Assembly: GCA_910579265.1 (NCBI GenBank)
Contig: CAJTTE010000021.1
Coordinates: 1 to 47,816, forward strand
DNA from: an uncultured Ruminiclostridium sp.
GTDB taxonomy: Bacteria > Bacillota > Clostridia > Oscillospirales > Ruminococcaceae
Reading direction: 5' to 3'
Length of the DNA stretch: 47,816 bases
The first letter of the stretch is position 1. Every line of letters starts with the position of its first letter. Position numbers and translations under genes: made by a program. Positions 8,198 through 16,743 of the stretch are shown here, piece after piece. The notes beneath the pieces were generated by a model, which made no database searches, was not told where the DNA came from, and saw nothing but the letters and a program-made list of their open reading frames with translations.

Positions 8198-9415
8198 ATG
8201 GGACAAACCGTTGTGATAGACCCGTCTCTGCTTTCGGGAAAAATAACCGTTCCGCCTTCGAAAAGCATTTCTCACCGTGCTTTGATCTGTGCTGCTCTGG
8301 CTAAAGGAAGATCGGAAATAACAAATATTCTGGACTGCGATGACACAAAAGCTACCATCGGGATATTGAAATCCCTTGGTGCAAAAATATGTAAGGAAGG
8401 ATCGGTAACGGTTATTGAAGGAATACAAAAAGCGAACCGTGAAATAACTGCCGATTGCTTTGAAAGCGGCTCTACGCTCAGATTTTTAATTCCTGTTGCA
8501 GCTGCCTTAGGCTGCTCGGCGGAATTCCAAGGAAAAGGCAAGCTTCCCGAAAGACCCATAACTCCCTACTTTACAGAATTGACCGGAAATGGTATAATAT
8601 TTGAAACGGAAACTATGCCCTACCGTATAAAAGGAAAGCTTAAAGCGGGTGAATACAGGCTTGCCGGAGATATATCCTCTCAATTTATAAGCGGGCTTCT
8701 TTTCGCCCTTCCCTTGCTTGACGGAAAAAGCAGCATAGTAATTACATCCCCTTTGCAGTCAAAGCCCTACGTTGATATTACCATAGCGGAAATGAAAAAG
8801 TTCGGCGTTGAAGTAACAGAAACCGAAAACGGATACACCGTTGAAGGAAATCAATGCTATAGACCCTTTAATACCGTAATCGAATCGGATATGTCACAAG
8901 CCGCCTTTTTTGCCGTTGCCAATGCCCTTGGCTCCGAAATAGAGATAGAGGGCTTAAACCCGCACAGTCTTCAGGGGGACAGGGCTATAATGGATATTAT
9001 AAGCCAATCACGGGGCAATTCGTTTAAAGTCAATGCGTCCCAGATACCGGACCTTGTTCCTATATTGACCGTATTAGCCGCTTTTTCAAAGGGAACATCA
9101 TATATTACCGACTGCGGAAGACTTAGACTGAAGGAAAGCGACAGACTTGCGGTGATTACCAAGGAGCTTAACAAGCTCGGAGCTGAGGTTCACGAATATC
9201 GTGATTCCCTTGTTATTGACGGAGTCGAATACATTCATGGAGGAACCTGCGACTCAAATAACGATCACCGTATACCCATGTCCCTGGCCGTTGCTTCCAC
9301 CCGCTCAACCGGGTCGATAACCATAGAAGACGCCGGATGCGTCGCCAAATCCTACCCTGATTTCTTTGAAGATTTTCGGGCTCTCGGAGGAAAAATAAAT
9401 GTCATCAACAATTAA
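8198..9415 (+). CDS. aroA: 3-phosphoshikimate 1-carboxyvinyltransferase (EPSP synthase)
   Basis: The 405-residue enzyme transfers enolpyruvyl from PEP to shikimate 3-phosphate. Motifs include PPSKSISHRALI near the N-terminus, ESGSTLRF, LPERPITPY, and RLRLKESDRLAVI towards the C-terminus. It is slightly shorter than E. coli AroA (427 aa). The start has GAAAGG a few bases upstream and lies 14 nt after aroB. The 3' end overlaps aroC by 17 nt. In this position it acts between shikimate kinase, which is not in the window, and chorismate synthase. Confidence 0.96.
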   Translation: MGQTVVIDPSLLSGKITVPPSKSISHRALICAALAKGRSEITNILDCDDTKATIGILKSLGAKICKEGSVTVIEGIQKANREITADCFESGSTLRFLIPVAAALGCSAEFQGKGKLPERPITPYFTELTGNGIIFETETMPYRIKGKLKAGEYRLAGDISSQFISGLLFALPLLDGKSSIVITSPLQSKPYVDITIAEMKKFGVEVTETENGYTVEGNQCYRPFNTVIESDMSQAAFFAVANALGSEIEIEGLNPHSLQGDRAIMDIISQSRGNSFKVNASQIPDLVPILTVLAAFSKGTSYITDCGRLRLKESDRLAVITKELNKLGAEVHEYRDSLVIDGVEYIHGGTCDSNNDHRIPMSLAVASTRSTGSITIEDAGCVAKSYPDFFEDFRALGGKINVINN

Positions 9416-10475
9416 TGCGGGACCAATTTCTTTATCCGTATTCGGAGAATCCCACGGTCCGGCCATAGGTACCGTTATTGATAATCTTCCCGCCGGTGAG
9501 GAGCTGGATCATGACAAAATCTACGAATTTATGTCAAGAAGAGCCCCTAAAAAAGACGGTACAAGCACAATGCGAAGCGAAAAGGATTTCCCCGAAATTA
9601 TAAGCGGATTATATAACGGAAAAACCACCGGAGAAGCCCTTTGTGCAATTATAAGAAACCATGATCAGCATTCGGCCGATTACAAAAGCATTTCTTCCCT
9701 TGCCAGACCGGGGCATGCCGATTACACCGGATTCCTGAGATACAACGGTTCCTGCGATCAAAGAGGCGGCGGACACTTTTCCGGAAGGCTCACTGCTCCT
9801 CTTGTCTTTGCCGGAGCAGTATGCGGACAGCTTTTGGAAAAAAGGGGCGTTACCGTAGGAGCGCATATATATTCGATAGCGGATGCGGCGGATATTCCCT
9901 TTGACCCTGTGAATATAACTGCCGAGGAGCTTAACGAGGTAAAAAACCGGTATCTTCCGGTTGCTGATCCGAAAATCGATTCCAAAATGAGAAAAGCTAT
10001 AGACGAGGCGAGAACGGAACTGAACTCCGTGGGCGGTATAATAGAATGCGCTGCCGTTGGATTTCCCGCCGGTAAAGGATCGCCTGTTTTTGACGGAATC
10101 GAAAACCGTATTTCTCAGCTTGTTTTCGCTATACCGGCCGTAAAAGGGATAGAATTCGGAAGCGGATTTAAATCGGCTTGTCTTTACGGAAGCGAAAATA
10201 ATGACGAATTTTACACGGACGGAAAAGAGATCAGAACAAGGACGAATAATGCCGGGGGAATATTAGGAGGTATTTCGAACGGAATGCCTATCATATTCCG
10301 TGCCGCCGTAAAACCCACCCCGTCTATTGCGCGCCCTCAAAATACCGTGGACTATATAAAAAACGAAAACTCTGTCATAGAAATAAAGGGACGACATGAT
10401 CCGTGTATTGTTCCAAGAGCCGTGCCGTGTGTGGAAGCCGCAATGAATATTGCTCTTATGTCTTATTTTTGCTGA
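9399..10475 (+). CDS. aroC: Chorismate synthase
   Basis: The 358-residue FMN-dependent lyase makes chorismate, the branch point for Phe, Tyr, Trp and folate. Motifs are GESHGPAIG, RPGHADYTG, RGGGHFSGRLTAP and the C-terminal GGISNGMPI and RHDPCIVPRAVP. The ATG lies inside the end of aroA, with its GGAGG site also inside aroA, so the two are translationally coupled. Length is normal. The folate transporter at 25.9 kb is a separate transcription unit, although chorismate also feeds folate synthesis. Confidence 0.97.
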   Translation: MSSTINAGPISLSVFGESHGPAIGTVIDNLPAGEELDHDKIYEFMSRRAPKKDGTSTMRSEKDFPEIISGLYNGKTTGEALCAIIRNHDQHSADYKSISSLARPGHADYTGFLRYNGSCDQRGGGHFSGRLTAPLVFAGAVCGQLLEKRGVTVGAHIYSIADAADIPFDPVNITAEELNEVKNRYLPVADPKIDSKMRKAIDEARTELNSVGGIIECAAVGFPAGKGSPVFDGIENRISQLVFAIPAVKGIEFGSGFKSACLYGSENNDEFYTDGKEIRTRTNNAGGILGGISNGMPIIFRAAVKPTPSIARPQNTVDYIKNENSVIEIKGRHDPCIVPRAVPCVEAAMNIALMSYFC

Positions 10476-10489
10476 GGGAGGAAAAGCCG

Positions 10490-11047
10490 GTGTATGAATC
10501 TCCGAAAATAGTAATTGACGATAAGCTTACTGTTCAGATATATTTGTGCTTTTTATTGGAACAGTTAGGCGATCTGACCTATGAGCAGCTGAGCGATATT
10601 GTAACCGAAATTGAATCGGTAAGTTTTTTGGATTATCTTGAGGCATTGAGTATTGCCCAGGAAAATAAGCTTATAAGCCGTAAGGATACATCGGGCGTCG
10701 ACACATGCACACTTCTTCCTCAGGGCGAAACAATGTCAAAAGAATTTTATAACCGAATTCCCCTTTCGGTGCGTGAAAAAAGCATAGAGTACGGAAAAAA
10801 GGTACTGGAAATGGCGGAGCTTGAGCGTTCGGTCATATGCAGAATAGAAAAAAGCGGCGGGAACAGTCAGCCCTGCTTTCTCACCGTAAAATTTCTGAAT
10901 GAAATAAACGGAAACGAGCTTATGGATTTGAAAATATTCGCCCCTGATTATGAACAGGCCAAGAGGATGCGCGAACGATTCTATGAAAAGCCTTCGGACA
11001 TAGTCGCCAAAATAATGAATATGTTCATTAAGGACAGTTATCTTTAA
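10490..11047 (+). CDS. DUF4364 family protein
   Basis: Start is the GTG at 10490, with GGGAGG 9-14 nt upstream; this gives 185 residues. The sequence resembles the Clostridia DUF4364 family: an N-terminal stretch (DKLTVQIYLCFLLEQLGDLTYEQLSDI) that could fold as a winged helix, then a mixed C-terminal region. The molecular role of the family is unknown; a DNA-binding regulator is a reasonable guess from the predicted helices. It follows aroC by 14 nt and is the last gene of the operon. Confidence 0.75.
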   Translation: MYESPKIVIDDKLTVQIYLCFLLEQLGDLTYEQLSDIVTEIESVSFLDYLEALSIAQENKLISRKDTSGVDTCTLLPQGETMSKEFYNRIPLSVREKSIEYGKKVLEMAELERSVICRIEKSGGNSQPCFLTVKFLNEINGNELMDLKIFAPDYEQAKRMRERFYEKPSDIVAKIMNMFIKDSYL

Positions 11048-11163
11048 AACGAGCATCAAAGATCCGAAGCTATGATCGTTTCAACATACATTAATCGTCC
11101 AAAAACCGAACCTGTCAAAATTTATTCATATTTGATCATTGATGCCCCGTTTTGATTTTTTCT
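11048..11163 (+). terminator. Long-range inverted repeat ending in a T-run, possible operon terminator
   Basis: A segment of 17 nt at 11048-11064 (starting AACGAGCATCAAAGATC) can pair with 11134-11151 with few mismatches, and T-rich sequence follows to 11163. The loop is about 70 nt, which is large for an intrinsic terminator. It starts one base inside the end of the DUF4364 reading frame and is the only candidate end for the shikimate operon that I could see. Confidence 0.4.
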
Positions 11164-11954
11164 TAATGACATGAATTTTCGGCGGCTTCATAATAAAAGC
11201 TGTTATTATGACGGAATGCTTTTTATATTGACCTTTAATCATATTATAGACTGATCAAAGATTGTACTTTAAACACTTATCTTTGGCCGTCCATATACTT
11301 GTCTATACCTTGACCAAAGATCGGTATTAGTCCGAACCAACAGTTTTTTGTCTTTGAATTCAATGCTCTGTTATACCAAGCAGCAGCTCAAAATATGAAA
11401 ATGCACACCAATGAGGTAAAGCTGTTTTTGACCAAAAGTTCCATTGGTTAAAACTCCGTAACAACAAATTGCCAAAGGCTGTATATAATAAATGTCTCAA
11501 TTATTTGTCCCCTTACACTCCCGAACGTGGCCCTACGCTAAGCCGGATCGCGTCATTAATATGTGTTTTCTCATTAATGCGGTAAAAAGGATTTTGACCG
11601 AAATTTTCAGCTGACAAAATACCGTAGCAGTGCATTTTAAAGGTGACATACCGTAAGCGGATTCTATAACGCGTCCTGACGGGATTATGCTTTCGAACTT
11701 CAAAAACCTTATATAAAAGATTTGCGCTATTATATACGATACCCGATCATGTTCAGATTACCGTTAAATTACTACCTCTCTCACTTTCATCAAGTGCGTC
11801 AAACAACTTTCGTGATTCATCATAGGATATTCTCTCTGCTGAACCTTTCTTAACCGTTTTTTCATTACGCCCTTGAAAATTCTGATTTTTCCTGCTAAGC
11901 TTTTATTTTCCGTCTGTTTAGGCGGCTTTTGGCTATCTTAATTATATAATATTA
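11164..11954. other. Intergenic stretch without a recognisable gene
   Basis: About 790 nt between the convergent shikimate and rpsB-tsf operons. I see no ORF with a ribosome binding site, no known RNA motif and none of the repeats found elsewhere in the window. Base composition is typical of the flanks. Short fragments such as TTGACCAAAGAT recur loosely, which may be relics. Confidence 0.5.
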
Positions 11955-11984
11955 ACGGCGGTGCGCATAACTACGCACCGCCGT
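11955..11984 (-). terminator. Terminator of the rpsB-tsf operon
   Basis: A perfect 11-bp stem (ACGGCGGTGCG with CGCACCGCCGT) and an 8-nt loop lie 28 nt beyond the tsf stop. The T-tract on the minus strand is interrupted by As, but the stem is very stable. Confidence 0.75.
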
Positions 11985-12011
11985 AAAATTTATCAGATGA
12001 TAAAATATCAA

Positions 12012-12932
12012 TCAGTTCATCATAGAAGCAACCTCGTCGGCAAAATTCTCTTCCTTCTTCTGAAGACCCTCGCCCTTTTCATAACGAACAAACTGAGCCA
12101 CTTTGATATTCTTTCCAAGGCTTGCAATATACTTTGCAACAGTCATTTCGTCGTTCTTGATATAAGGCTCATCCATAAGGCAGATTTCTTCGGTAAATTT
12201 CTTCATTCTGCCTTCAACGATCTTCTCAATAACATTCTGAGGCTTAGGCTTAGCGGCTTCCTCGTTCTCCTTGAGAGCAAGAGCCATCTGAACCTCCTTC
12301 TCCTCGGCAATTACATTGCCGGGAACATCAGCCTGCGATACAAACTGAGGAGCCGAAGCTGCGATCTGAAGACAAAGCTCCTTGGCGCACTGCTTAACGC
12401 TATCATCGTTTATATCATCTGCCTCCAGCTTAAGCAAGGTACCGATGATGCTTCCGCCGCCGTCATGTATATAGCTGAACAGATTGCCTTCAAGTCTTGC
12501 AAAACGTCTGATCTTGATGTTTTCGCTTATGGTGGCGATCCTCTCAGTAAGAACATCCTGGACTGTTTCATCGGTTCCGCTCATCTTAACGTTCAAAAGT
12601 GCTTCAACATCTGCAACGTCATTATCTATAACTGTCTGAGCAACCATATCGACAAATTCAACGAATCTGTCGGATTTAGCCGCGAAATCGGTCTCGCTGT
12701 TTACCTCAACAATAGCGCCGACCTTCTTTGCATCGTCGATCTTTGTATAAACAAGACCCTCTGCCGCAATGCGGGTAGCCTTTTTTGCAGCCTTTGCAAG
12801 ACCCTGTTCGCGCAGATATTTAACAGCCGCGTCAAAATCGCCGCCGGTCTGTTCAAGAGCGCGTTTGCAATCCATCATGCCGCAGTTGGTCATTTCTTTG
12901 AGCTGTTTTACGTCCTGTGCCGAAATAGCCAT
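12012..12932 (-). CDS. tsf: Elongation factor Ts
   Basis: EF-Ts (306 aa) recharges EF-Tu with GTP. The N-terminal UBA-like domain and the TNCGMMDCKRAL motif (usually TGAGMMDCKKAL) identify it, followed by EVNSETDFAAKSDRF. The start at 12932 gives MAISAQDV and has GGAG upstream; a longer in-frame start at 13001 would lie in poorly conserved leader sequence. It follows rpsB by 164 nt, the usual gene order, and shares its promoter. Somewhat longer than the E. coli protein (283 aa). Confidence 0.97.
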   Translation of the reverse strand: MAISAQDVKQLKEMTNCGMMDCKRALEQTGGDFDAAVKYLREQGLAKAAKKATRIAAEGLVYTKIDDAKKVGAIVEVNSETDFAAKSDRFVEFVDMVAQTVIDNDVADVEALLNVKMSGTDETVQDVLTERIATISENIKIRRFARLEGNLFSYIHDGGGSIIGTLLKLEADDINDDSVKQCAKELCLQIAASAPQFVSQADVPGNVIAEEKEVQMALALKENEEAAKPKPQNVIEKIVEGRMKKFTEEICLMDEPYIKNDEMTVAKYIASLGKNIKVAQFVRYEKGEGLQKKEENFADEVASMMN

Positions 12933-13096
12933 TTTATTTCTCCTTTTGATCCTTTTTATATTTCGATATAGTATGGATAAACCTGTGGATAAGTTATTCA
13001 ATATTCTAAGTCACACTGTCGCACTCACTGCCGCATAACGCGGCCAATTTAACACAGACAAAGAATATTACATAGATCCTAATAGTTCCTTACGAA

Positions 13097-13867
13097 TTAC
13101 TCCGCACTTTCCTCGGATGCCCCGTCTGTCTCTTCGGCAGCTTCGGTAACAGCAGGCTCCGCTTCTTCTCCGGTAACACCTGTTTCACCCTGATTTCCTT
13201 CTATGATAGCGTCAGCCATTGCGCCGGCAATCAACTTGACTGCACGGATAGCGTCGTCGTTTCCGGGAATAACATAATCTATCTCATCCGGATCGCAGTT
13301 TGTATCCACAATAGCCACAATGGGAATACCCAGCTTCTTAGCTTCGGCGACCGCAATTCTTTCCTTACGCGGGTCAACGATAAAGAGAGCTGCGGGAAGC
13401 TTCTGCATATTCTTGATACCGCCGAGGAACTTTTCCAGCTTTTCGATCTCAAGATTCATCTTGCTTACTTCCTTTTTGGGAAGAAGATCGAAGGTACCGT
13501 CCTTTGACATTTCCTGAAGCTGCTCAAGTCTCTTGATTCTTCTCTGAATAGTGGCAAAATTCGTCATCATGCCGCCGAGCCATCTTGCGTTTACAAAATG
13601 TGCGCCGGCTCTTTCAGCCTCTTCCTTGATGCTGTCGGATGCCTGCTTCTTTGTTCCGACAAACAAAACCTCTCCGCCTTCCTCGGTCACCTGGCGTACA
13701 AACATATATGCTTCGTCAAGTTTTTTTACGGTTTTCTGCAAATCAATAATGTAGATACCGTTTCTCTCCGTGAAAATATAAGGGGCCATTTTAGGGTTCC
13801 AGCGTCTTGTCTGATGTCCGAAATGAACACCGGCTTCAAGAAGCTGCTTCATTGATACTACTGCCAT
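13097..13867 (-). CDS. rpsB: 30S ribosomal protein S2
   Basis: S2 (256 aa) binds the 30S head-body junction. The conserved N-terminus (LLEAGVHFGHQTRRWNPKM), the RWLGGMMTNF stretch and IVDPRKERIAVAEA are present. The start at 13867 has GGAGG 7 nt upstream. A potential upstream in-frame start at 13903 lies at the edge of the leader hairpin and is less likely. The C-terminal 35 or so residues are strongly acidic (Glu, Ala, Thr rich), an extension beyond the usual S2 core. First gene of the rpsB-tsf operon. Confidence 0.97.
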   Translation of the reverse strand: MAVVSMKQLLEAGVHFGHQTRRWNPKMAPYIFTERNGIYIIDLQKTVKKLDEAYMFVRQVTEEGGEVLFVGTKKQASDSIKEEAERAGAHFVNARWLGGMMTNFATIQRRIKRLEQLQEMSKDGTFDLLPKKEVSKMNLEIEKLEKFLGGIKNMQKLPAALFIVDPRKERIAVAEAKKLGIPIVAIVDTNCDPDEIDYVIPGNDDAIRAVKLIAGAMADAIIEGNQGETGVTGEEAEPAVTEAAEETDGASEESAE

Positions 13868-13900
13868 AGCAGTGTCCTCCTGTTTTTTGGTTATTTCCTC

Positions 13901-13959
13901 CATAACGTTTAACTTTCCCGAACCGAAATATCGGCACCTGCGGGAAAACAGGCGTTATG
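13901..13959 (-). promoter_or_regulatory. Nested hairpin in the rpsB leader
   Basis: Three stems nest in one element: CATAACG with CGTTATG (outer), TTTCCCG with CGGGAAA (middle), and CCGA with TCGG around a 4-nt loop (inner). It starts 34 nt before the rpsB ATG and lies within the transcript from the promoter at 13991. Ribosomal protein S2 represses its own operon through leader RNA in other bacteria, so an S2-binding site is a plausible role. I do not recognise the exact structure. Confidence 0.55.
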
Positions 13960-13990
13960 TGCGGATTTACGGCTAAAAAACCGCCTTATA

Positions 13991-14019
13991 ATTATAACAC
14001 ATAGCCCCGTTATTTACAA
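13991..14019 (-). promoter_or_regulatory. Promoter of rpsB-tsf
   Basis: On the minus strand TTGTAA (14014-14019), a 17-nt spacer and a perfect TATAAT (13991-13996) precede rpsB by about 125 nt. TGT just ahead of the -10 box gives an extended -10. The transcript would include the nested hairpin at 13901-13959. Confidence 0.75.
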
Positions 14020-14034
14020 CACCGTTTTTTTCGT

Positions 14035-14322
14035 CTATTTTAACAAATTTTTCAAAAATCCTTTACCGTTATTTGTGCGAATCGGAAAATCACAGGTAAC
14101 AAGTATCGTATCCTGTCCTATAACTTCAATATCACACCAGGGAATGATAAAATCCTCTTCCCTTCCCAGAAGTCCGAAAAACTTAGCTTTCCCGTAAACA
14201 ATAAGCTTACATATCTTAGCTGTGCACGTATCGAACTCAATATCATCGGGATACCCAAGCTTACATCCTGTTTTGATGTTTATTATCTCTTTACATCTAA
14301 GATCGTCAAATCGGCATATCAT
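14035..14322 (-). CDS. YlmC/YmxH-family PRC-barrel protein
   Basis: The 95-residue product matches the small PRC-barrel family YlmC/YmxH found in spore-forming Firmicutes: LRCKEIINIKTGCKLGYPDD followed by IEFD near the start, and FIIPWCDIEVIGQDTI in the second half. The start at 14322 has GAGGTGG 5 nt upstream; a GTG three codons earlier is possible. The function is unclear; it is annotated in sporulation contexts but is not proven to act there. It stands alone just upstream of the rpsB promoter and its stop lies 16 nt from the -35 box. Confidence 0.8.
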   Translation of the reverse strand: MICRFDDLRCKEIINIKTGCKLGYPDDIEFDTCTAKICKLIVYGKAKFFGLLGREEDFIIPWCDIEVIGQDTILVTCDFPIRTNNGKGFLKNLLK

Positions 14323-14593
14323 TAAAACCACCTCATACTAAGGCTATGTATTACACCGTAATGTTAGAACATGCCTCATGCTGTTTCCGAAAAAAATACG
14401 TAATGATCTGATCGTATTAAACGGCTGAAAACTTTTTGAAAAAACTGCCGCAGTTAATATAAAAGTCATTGGAAGGCGCTATATAGGCTGCGGGATCGCT
14501 GTTTCCGCCGAAAAATATTTTATGAATATGTCCTTATATTCATTATAGATATATTCGAGATTTTTTATTGTCTCCTGTTCCCGCTATATGTTA

Positions 14594-14779
14594 AAGCATA
14601 TCTGAAAACATAGCAAATTTGTACAATTACGCTAAGATCAAGGCTATATCAAGGAAAAAAGCGGATAAATAAAAGGGTATTTCATAGTTATCCCTTTGGG
14701 ATAATTATCGGATTTTTTTACATGGATAACATCCCCGGTTAGTAGAAATCCTGCTGTTTGCGTTATTTCATATATACCC
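14594..14779 (-). mobile_element. 185-bp MITE-like element, copy 2 (partly decayed)
   Basis: Inverted relative to copy 1. The end at 14594 reads AAGCATATCTGAAAAC, close to the family right end, and the internal hairpin (TAGTTATCCC, TTT, GGGATAATTA) is well kept. The other end has degenerated. The flanks (14323-14593 and 14780-15018) hold no gene; a short sequence at about 14836 (CATATCCGAAAACATGCGCA) resembles another broken element end. Confidence 0.65.
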
Positions 14780-15018
14780 TGCTATAAGATAGATTCGTTT
14801 GAATGCGAATTTTTTCCCGTATTTTCCCTACAAGCCATATCCGAAAACATGCGCATTTTTATTTGAATGCAGCGGTCGGCCGGATCCGGCATAACGATCG
14901 CCTTAAAAGCACATTTATCCTCCTTGGGAAACTCCCGTTTTCTATTACCGAAGCATAATTATTTCCTGCGTAATATTTCTCGTCGTATCAATAGCTGTGC
15001 CTTTTTTCAGATCGTATA

Positions 15019-15182
15019 TTATTGCTCACCCAAGTAACTCTTGAATTTTTCCGCTTGCCCGGCTGCCTAAATACTTCGTCAGAAGCCCTTGAAATATGCG
15101 CATATTCCTGCGGTGTTCTTCCTTGTCTTTCCACAGCCCTTCCGCGCACAAATTCTTCAGGAGTTACTTGGTGGAGCAATAA
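15019..15182. repeat. 164-bp element with about 30-bp terminal inverted repeats
   Basis: The left end TTATTGCTC ACCCAAGTAAC and the right end, read on the other strand as TTATTGCTC CACCAAGTAAC, match over roughly 30 bp with a few changes. The centre holds the palindrome AATATGCGCATATT near 15092-15105. Both strands show short open frames around the ends, but they are products of the inverted repeat and lack ribosome binding sites. It abuts the next repeat exactly, which suggests insertion beside it. Confidence 0.6.
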
Positions 15183-15499
15183 AACGTGTTCACATAAAGC
15201 CTGCACCCGATCTTTTCGATAAATTTTGCCGCATTTTTCGCTGACTTTTTTGAAGCACGAAGGTATCCCTGCAAAACTTCGCCTTATCTACGGCAAAATT
15301 ATGCTCTAATACTAATTCCCAATTAAAAGTGACAAAGGCGGCGGACGGAGCGTTCCTGATCAAGAAAGTCCCGACGCAGTAATATGCGGATATTTCAAGG
15401 AGGGCTGACGCAGAGTAGGGATGCTCCGGTCGTTGGATTTGTCTGATTTTAATCGGAAATTAGTATAAAATCCGCATATCGTTTTAACGTGAAAACGCT
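15183..15499. repeat. About 157-bp repeat (family C), split by a nested element
   Basis: The ends read AACGTGTTCACATAAAG and, at the other side, GTGAAAACGCT. They match the uninterrupted copy at 25353-25508, which shares GTATCCCTGCAAAA-like and CTACGGCAAAAT blocks. Here the copy is broken after CTACGGCAAAATTATGCTCTA by the element at 15309-15466 and resumes with ATCCGCATATCGTTTTAACG. Removing the insert leaves about 159 bp, the same length as the sister copy. Confidence 0.6.
15309..15466. mobile_element. 158-bp MITE-like element with 20-bp inverted ends
   Basis: Left end ATACTAATTCCCAATTAAAA; right end, read inverted, ATACTAATTTCCGATTAAAA, with two mismatches in 20. The GC-richer interior has no ORF with a start site. 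Its insertion into the family-C repeat is shown by the uninterrupted copy at 25.4 kb. No transposase is encoded, so it would have been moved in trans. Confidence 0.65.
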
Positions 15500-15524
15500 A
15501 TAAATTATCGGGTTTATCACGAAC

Positions 15525-15560
15525 AATAAAAGCGGCACCTTGCAAAAGCTCGGTGCCGCA
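15525..15560 (-). terminator. Terminator of the RimJ/RimL-type acetyltransferase gene
   Basis: A perfect 8-bp stem (GCGGCACC with GGTGCCGC), extended by an inner GAGC-GC pairing and followed on the minus strand by TTTTATTG, lies 13 nt after the stop of the gene at 15573. Confidence 0.8.
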
Positions 15561-15572
15561 AAAACTGAAGCT

Positions 15573-16112
15573 TTAATCCGTCATATTTTCCTTGTCCAGC
15601 TCCATTAAAATTTTGTCATAATATTTTCCGTCAATCAAATAGTTTTCGCTAAGTCTTCCGGTCTCCTTGAATCCAACTCTTTTATAAGTATTTATCGTGT
15701 ACTCGCTGTACCCGGAGAGCCAGAGAGAAAGACTCTGTATATTAAGATTATCGAAGGCATATCTGCATGCGAGTCTGAGGGCCTCGGTACCATAGCCCTT
15801 CCCGCGGTTTTCCGCATCTCCAACAAAAAATTTTATTTCAGCGGTTGAAACCGTCCGGTTGGAGCACTGAATGCCGATATAACCAAGAAGAACGTCATCC
15901 GACTGACGTACTATAGAAAAATGCCAGTCTCCGTCCGTCATTCCGTTTTTAAAATACTCCAGCTCTTCCTCCGCATTAAGGCTTTCATCAGCCATGCCCA
16001 GGCCATGGGAAACGACGGCGTCATTGAGCCAAACGGCATATGTATCCAGATCCTCAAGATTCATCGGTGAAAGGTAAATCTTTTCGCCTGAAATTTTTTT
16101 AAAATATTTCAT
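15573..16112 (-). CDS. GNAT N-acetyltransferase, RimJ/RimL type
   Basis: The 179-residue product has the GNAT fold of the RimJ/RimL/SpeG group: YLSPMNLEDLDTYAVWLND at the N-terminus, then the acetyl-CoA loop ENRGKGYGTEALRLACRYAF (Q/RxxGxG/A), and NTYKRVGFKETGRLSENYL near the C-terminus. The start at 16112 has GGAGG 7 nt upstream and removes six residues from the longest frame. The substrate cannot be told; members acetylate ribosomal proteins, amino acids, polyamines or antibiotics. It is a single gene with its own terminator. Confidence 0.88.
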   Translation of the reverse strand: MKYFKKISGEKIYLSPMNLEDLDTYAVWLNDAVVSHGLGMADESLNAEEELEYFKNGMTDGDWHFSIVRQSDDVLLGYIGIQCSNRTVSTAEIKFFVGDAENRGKGYGTEALRLACRYAFDNLNIQSLSLWLSGYSEYTINTYKRVGFKETGRLSENYLIDGKYYDKILMELDKENMTD

Positions 16113-16290
16113 GTAAACCTCCGAAAACATTCAATGTAGTTAAAAACACAGAAGCTGTGAGAAAGCCGGACACATATCTATAAAACCGAAAGCGCGATGA
16201 CCTATGCCATATATAATACATCGCTGTTTTAAAATAACATTGTTCAATGTCAGGGAAAGGAATTACCGTGTTCGTATGCCGTAGCCGGAA

Positions 16291-16719
16291 TCACACCTGA
16301 TCCTTATGATTTGTTCTCCATGCAAGGTAATTTTCCAATATGACAGCTGCTGCAACCGCGTCAATAACCGCCTTGCGCTTCTTACCCCTTTTATTTACAT
16401 CATTCATCATCTGATGAGCAGTGACCGTGGTAGAGCGTTCGTCCCACATGATAACGGGAACCTTTACATAAGTACGAAGCAAATCTGCAAAGCTTTTGCA
16501 AAGCTGGCTTCTCGGACCGGCGCTGCCGTTCATATTGAGGGGATTTCCCACAACTATAAGTCCGGCTTCATACTCGACCGATGCCGCCGCCACTTTCTCA
16601 GCGCATGTATTAAAATTTTTCTCATCTATAACTCCTATGGGAGAAGCGAGAGTTTCGGTCCTGTCGCAGCAGGCAAGCCCGGTATGACTGTCGCCGTAAT
16701 CAACCGCCATAATTTTCAT
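16291..16719 (-). CDS. ruvX: Putative pre-16S rRNA nuclease / Holliday junction resolvase RuvX (YqgF)
   Basis: The 142-residue protein has the RNase H-like fold of YqgF: MAVDYGDSHTGLA with the first acidic residue, a central VVGNPLNMNG stretch, VIMWDERSTTVTA, and KAVIDAVAAAVILENYL carrying the last acidic residue. Proteins of this family process the 5' end of 16S rRNA in E. coli, and a resolvase activity has also been proposed. It follows the TSCPD gene by 24 nt and is the last member of the PHP, malic enzyme, TSCPD, ruvX run on the minus strand. Confidence 0.93.
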   Translation of the reverse strand: MKIMAVDYGDSHTGLACCDRTETLASPIGVIDEKNFNTCAEKVAAASVEYEAGLIVVGNPLNMNGSAGPRSQLCKSFADLLRTYVKVPVIMWDERSTTVTAHQMMNDVNKRGKKRKAVIDAVAAAVILENYLAWRTNHKDQV

Positions 16720-16743
16720 ATTGATTTTCCTTTCAGACAGAAA

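Noticed and set aside
11961..12971. A 336-codon open frame on the plus strand
   Set aside because: It lies antisense to nearly the whole of tsf, has no ribosome binding site and reflects the codon bias of tsf.
14988..15206. Short open frames on both strands that both read QVTxEF
   Set aside because: The likeness comes from the terminal inverted repeats of the 15019-15182 element, not from two genes. No ribosome binding site.
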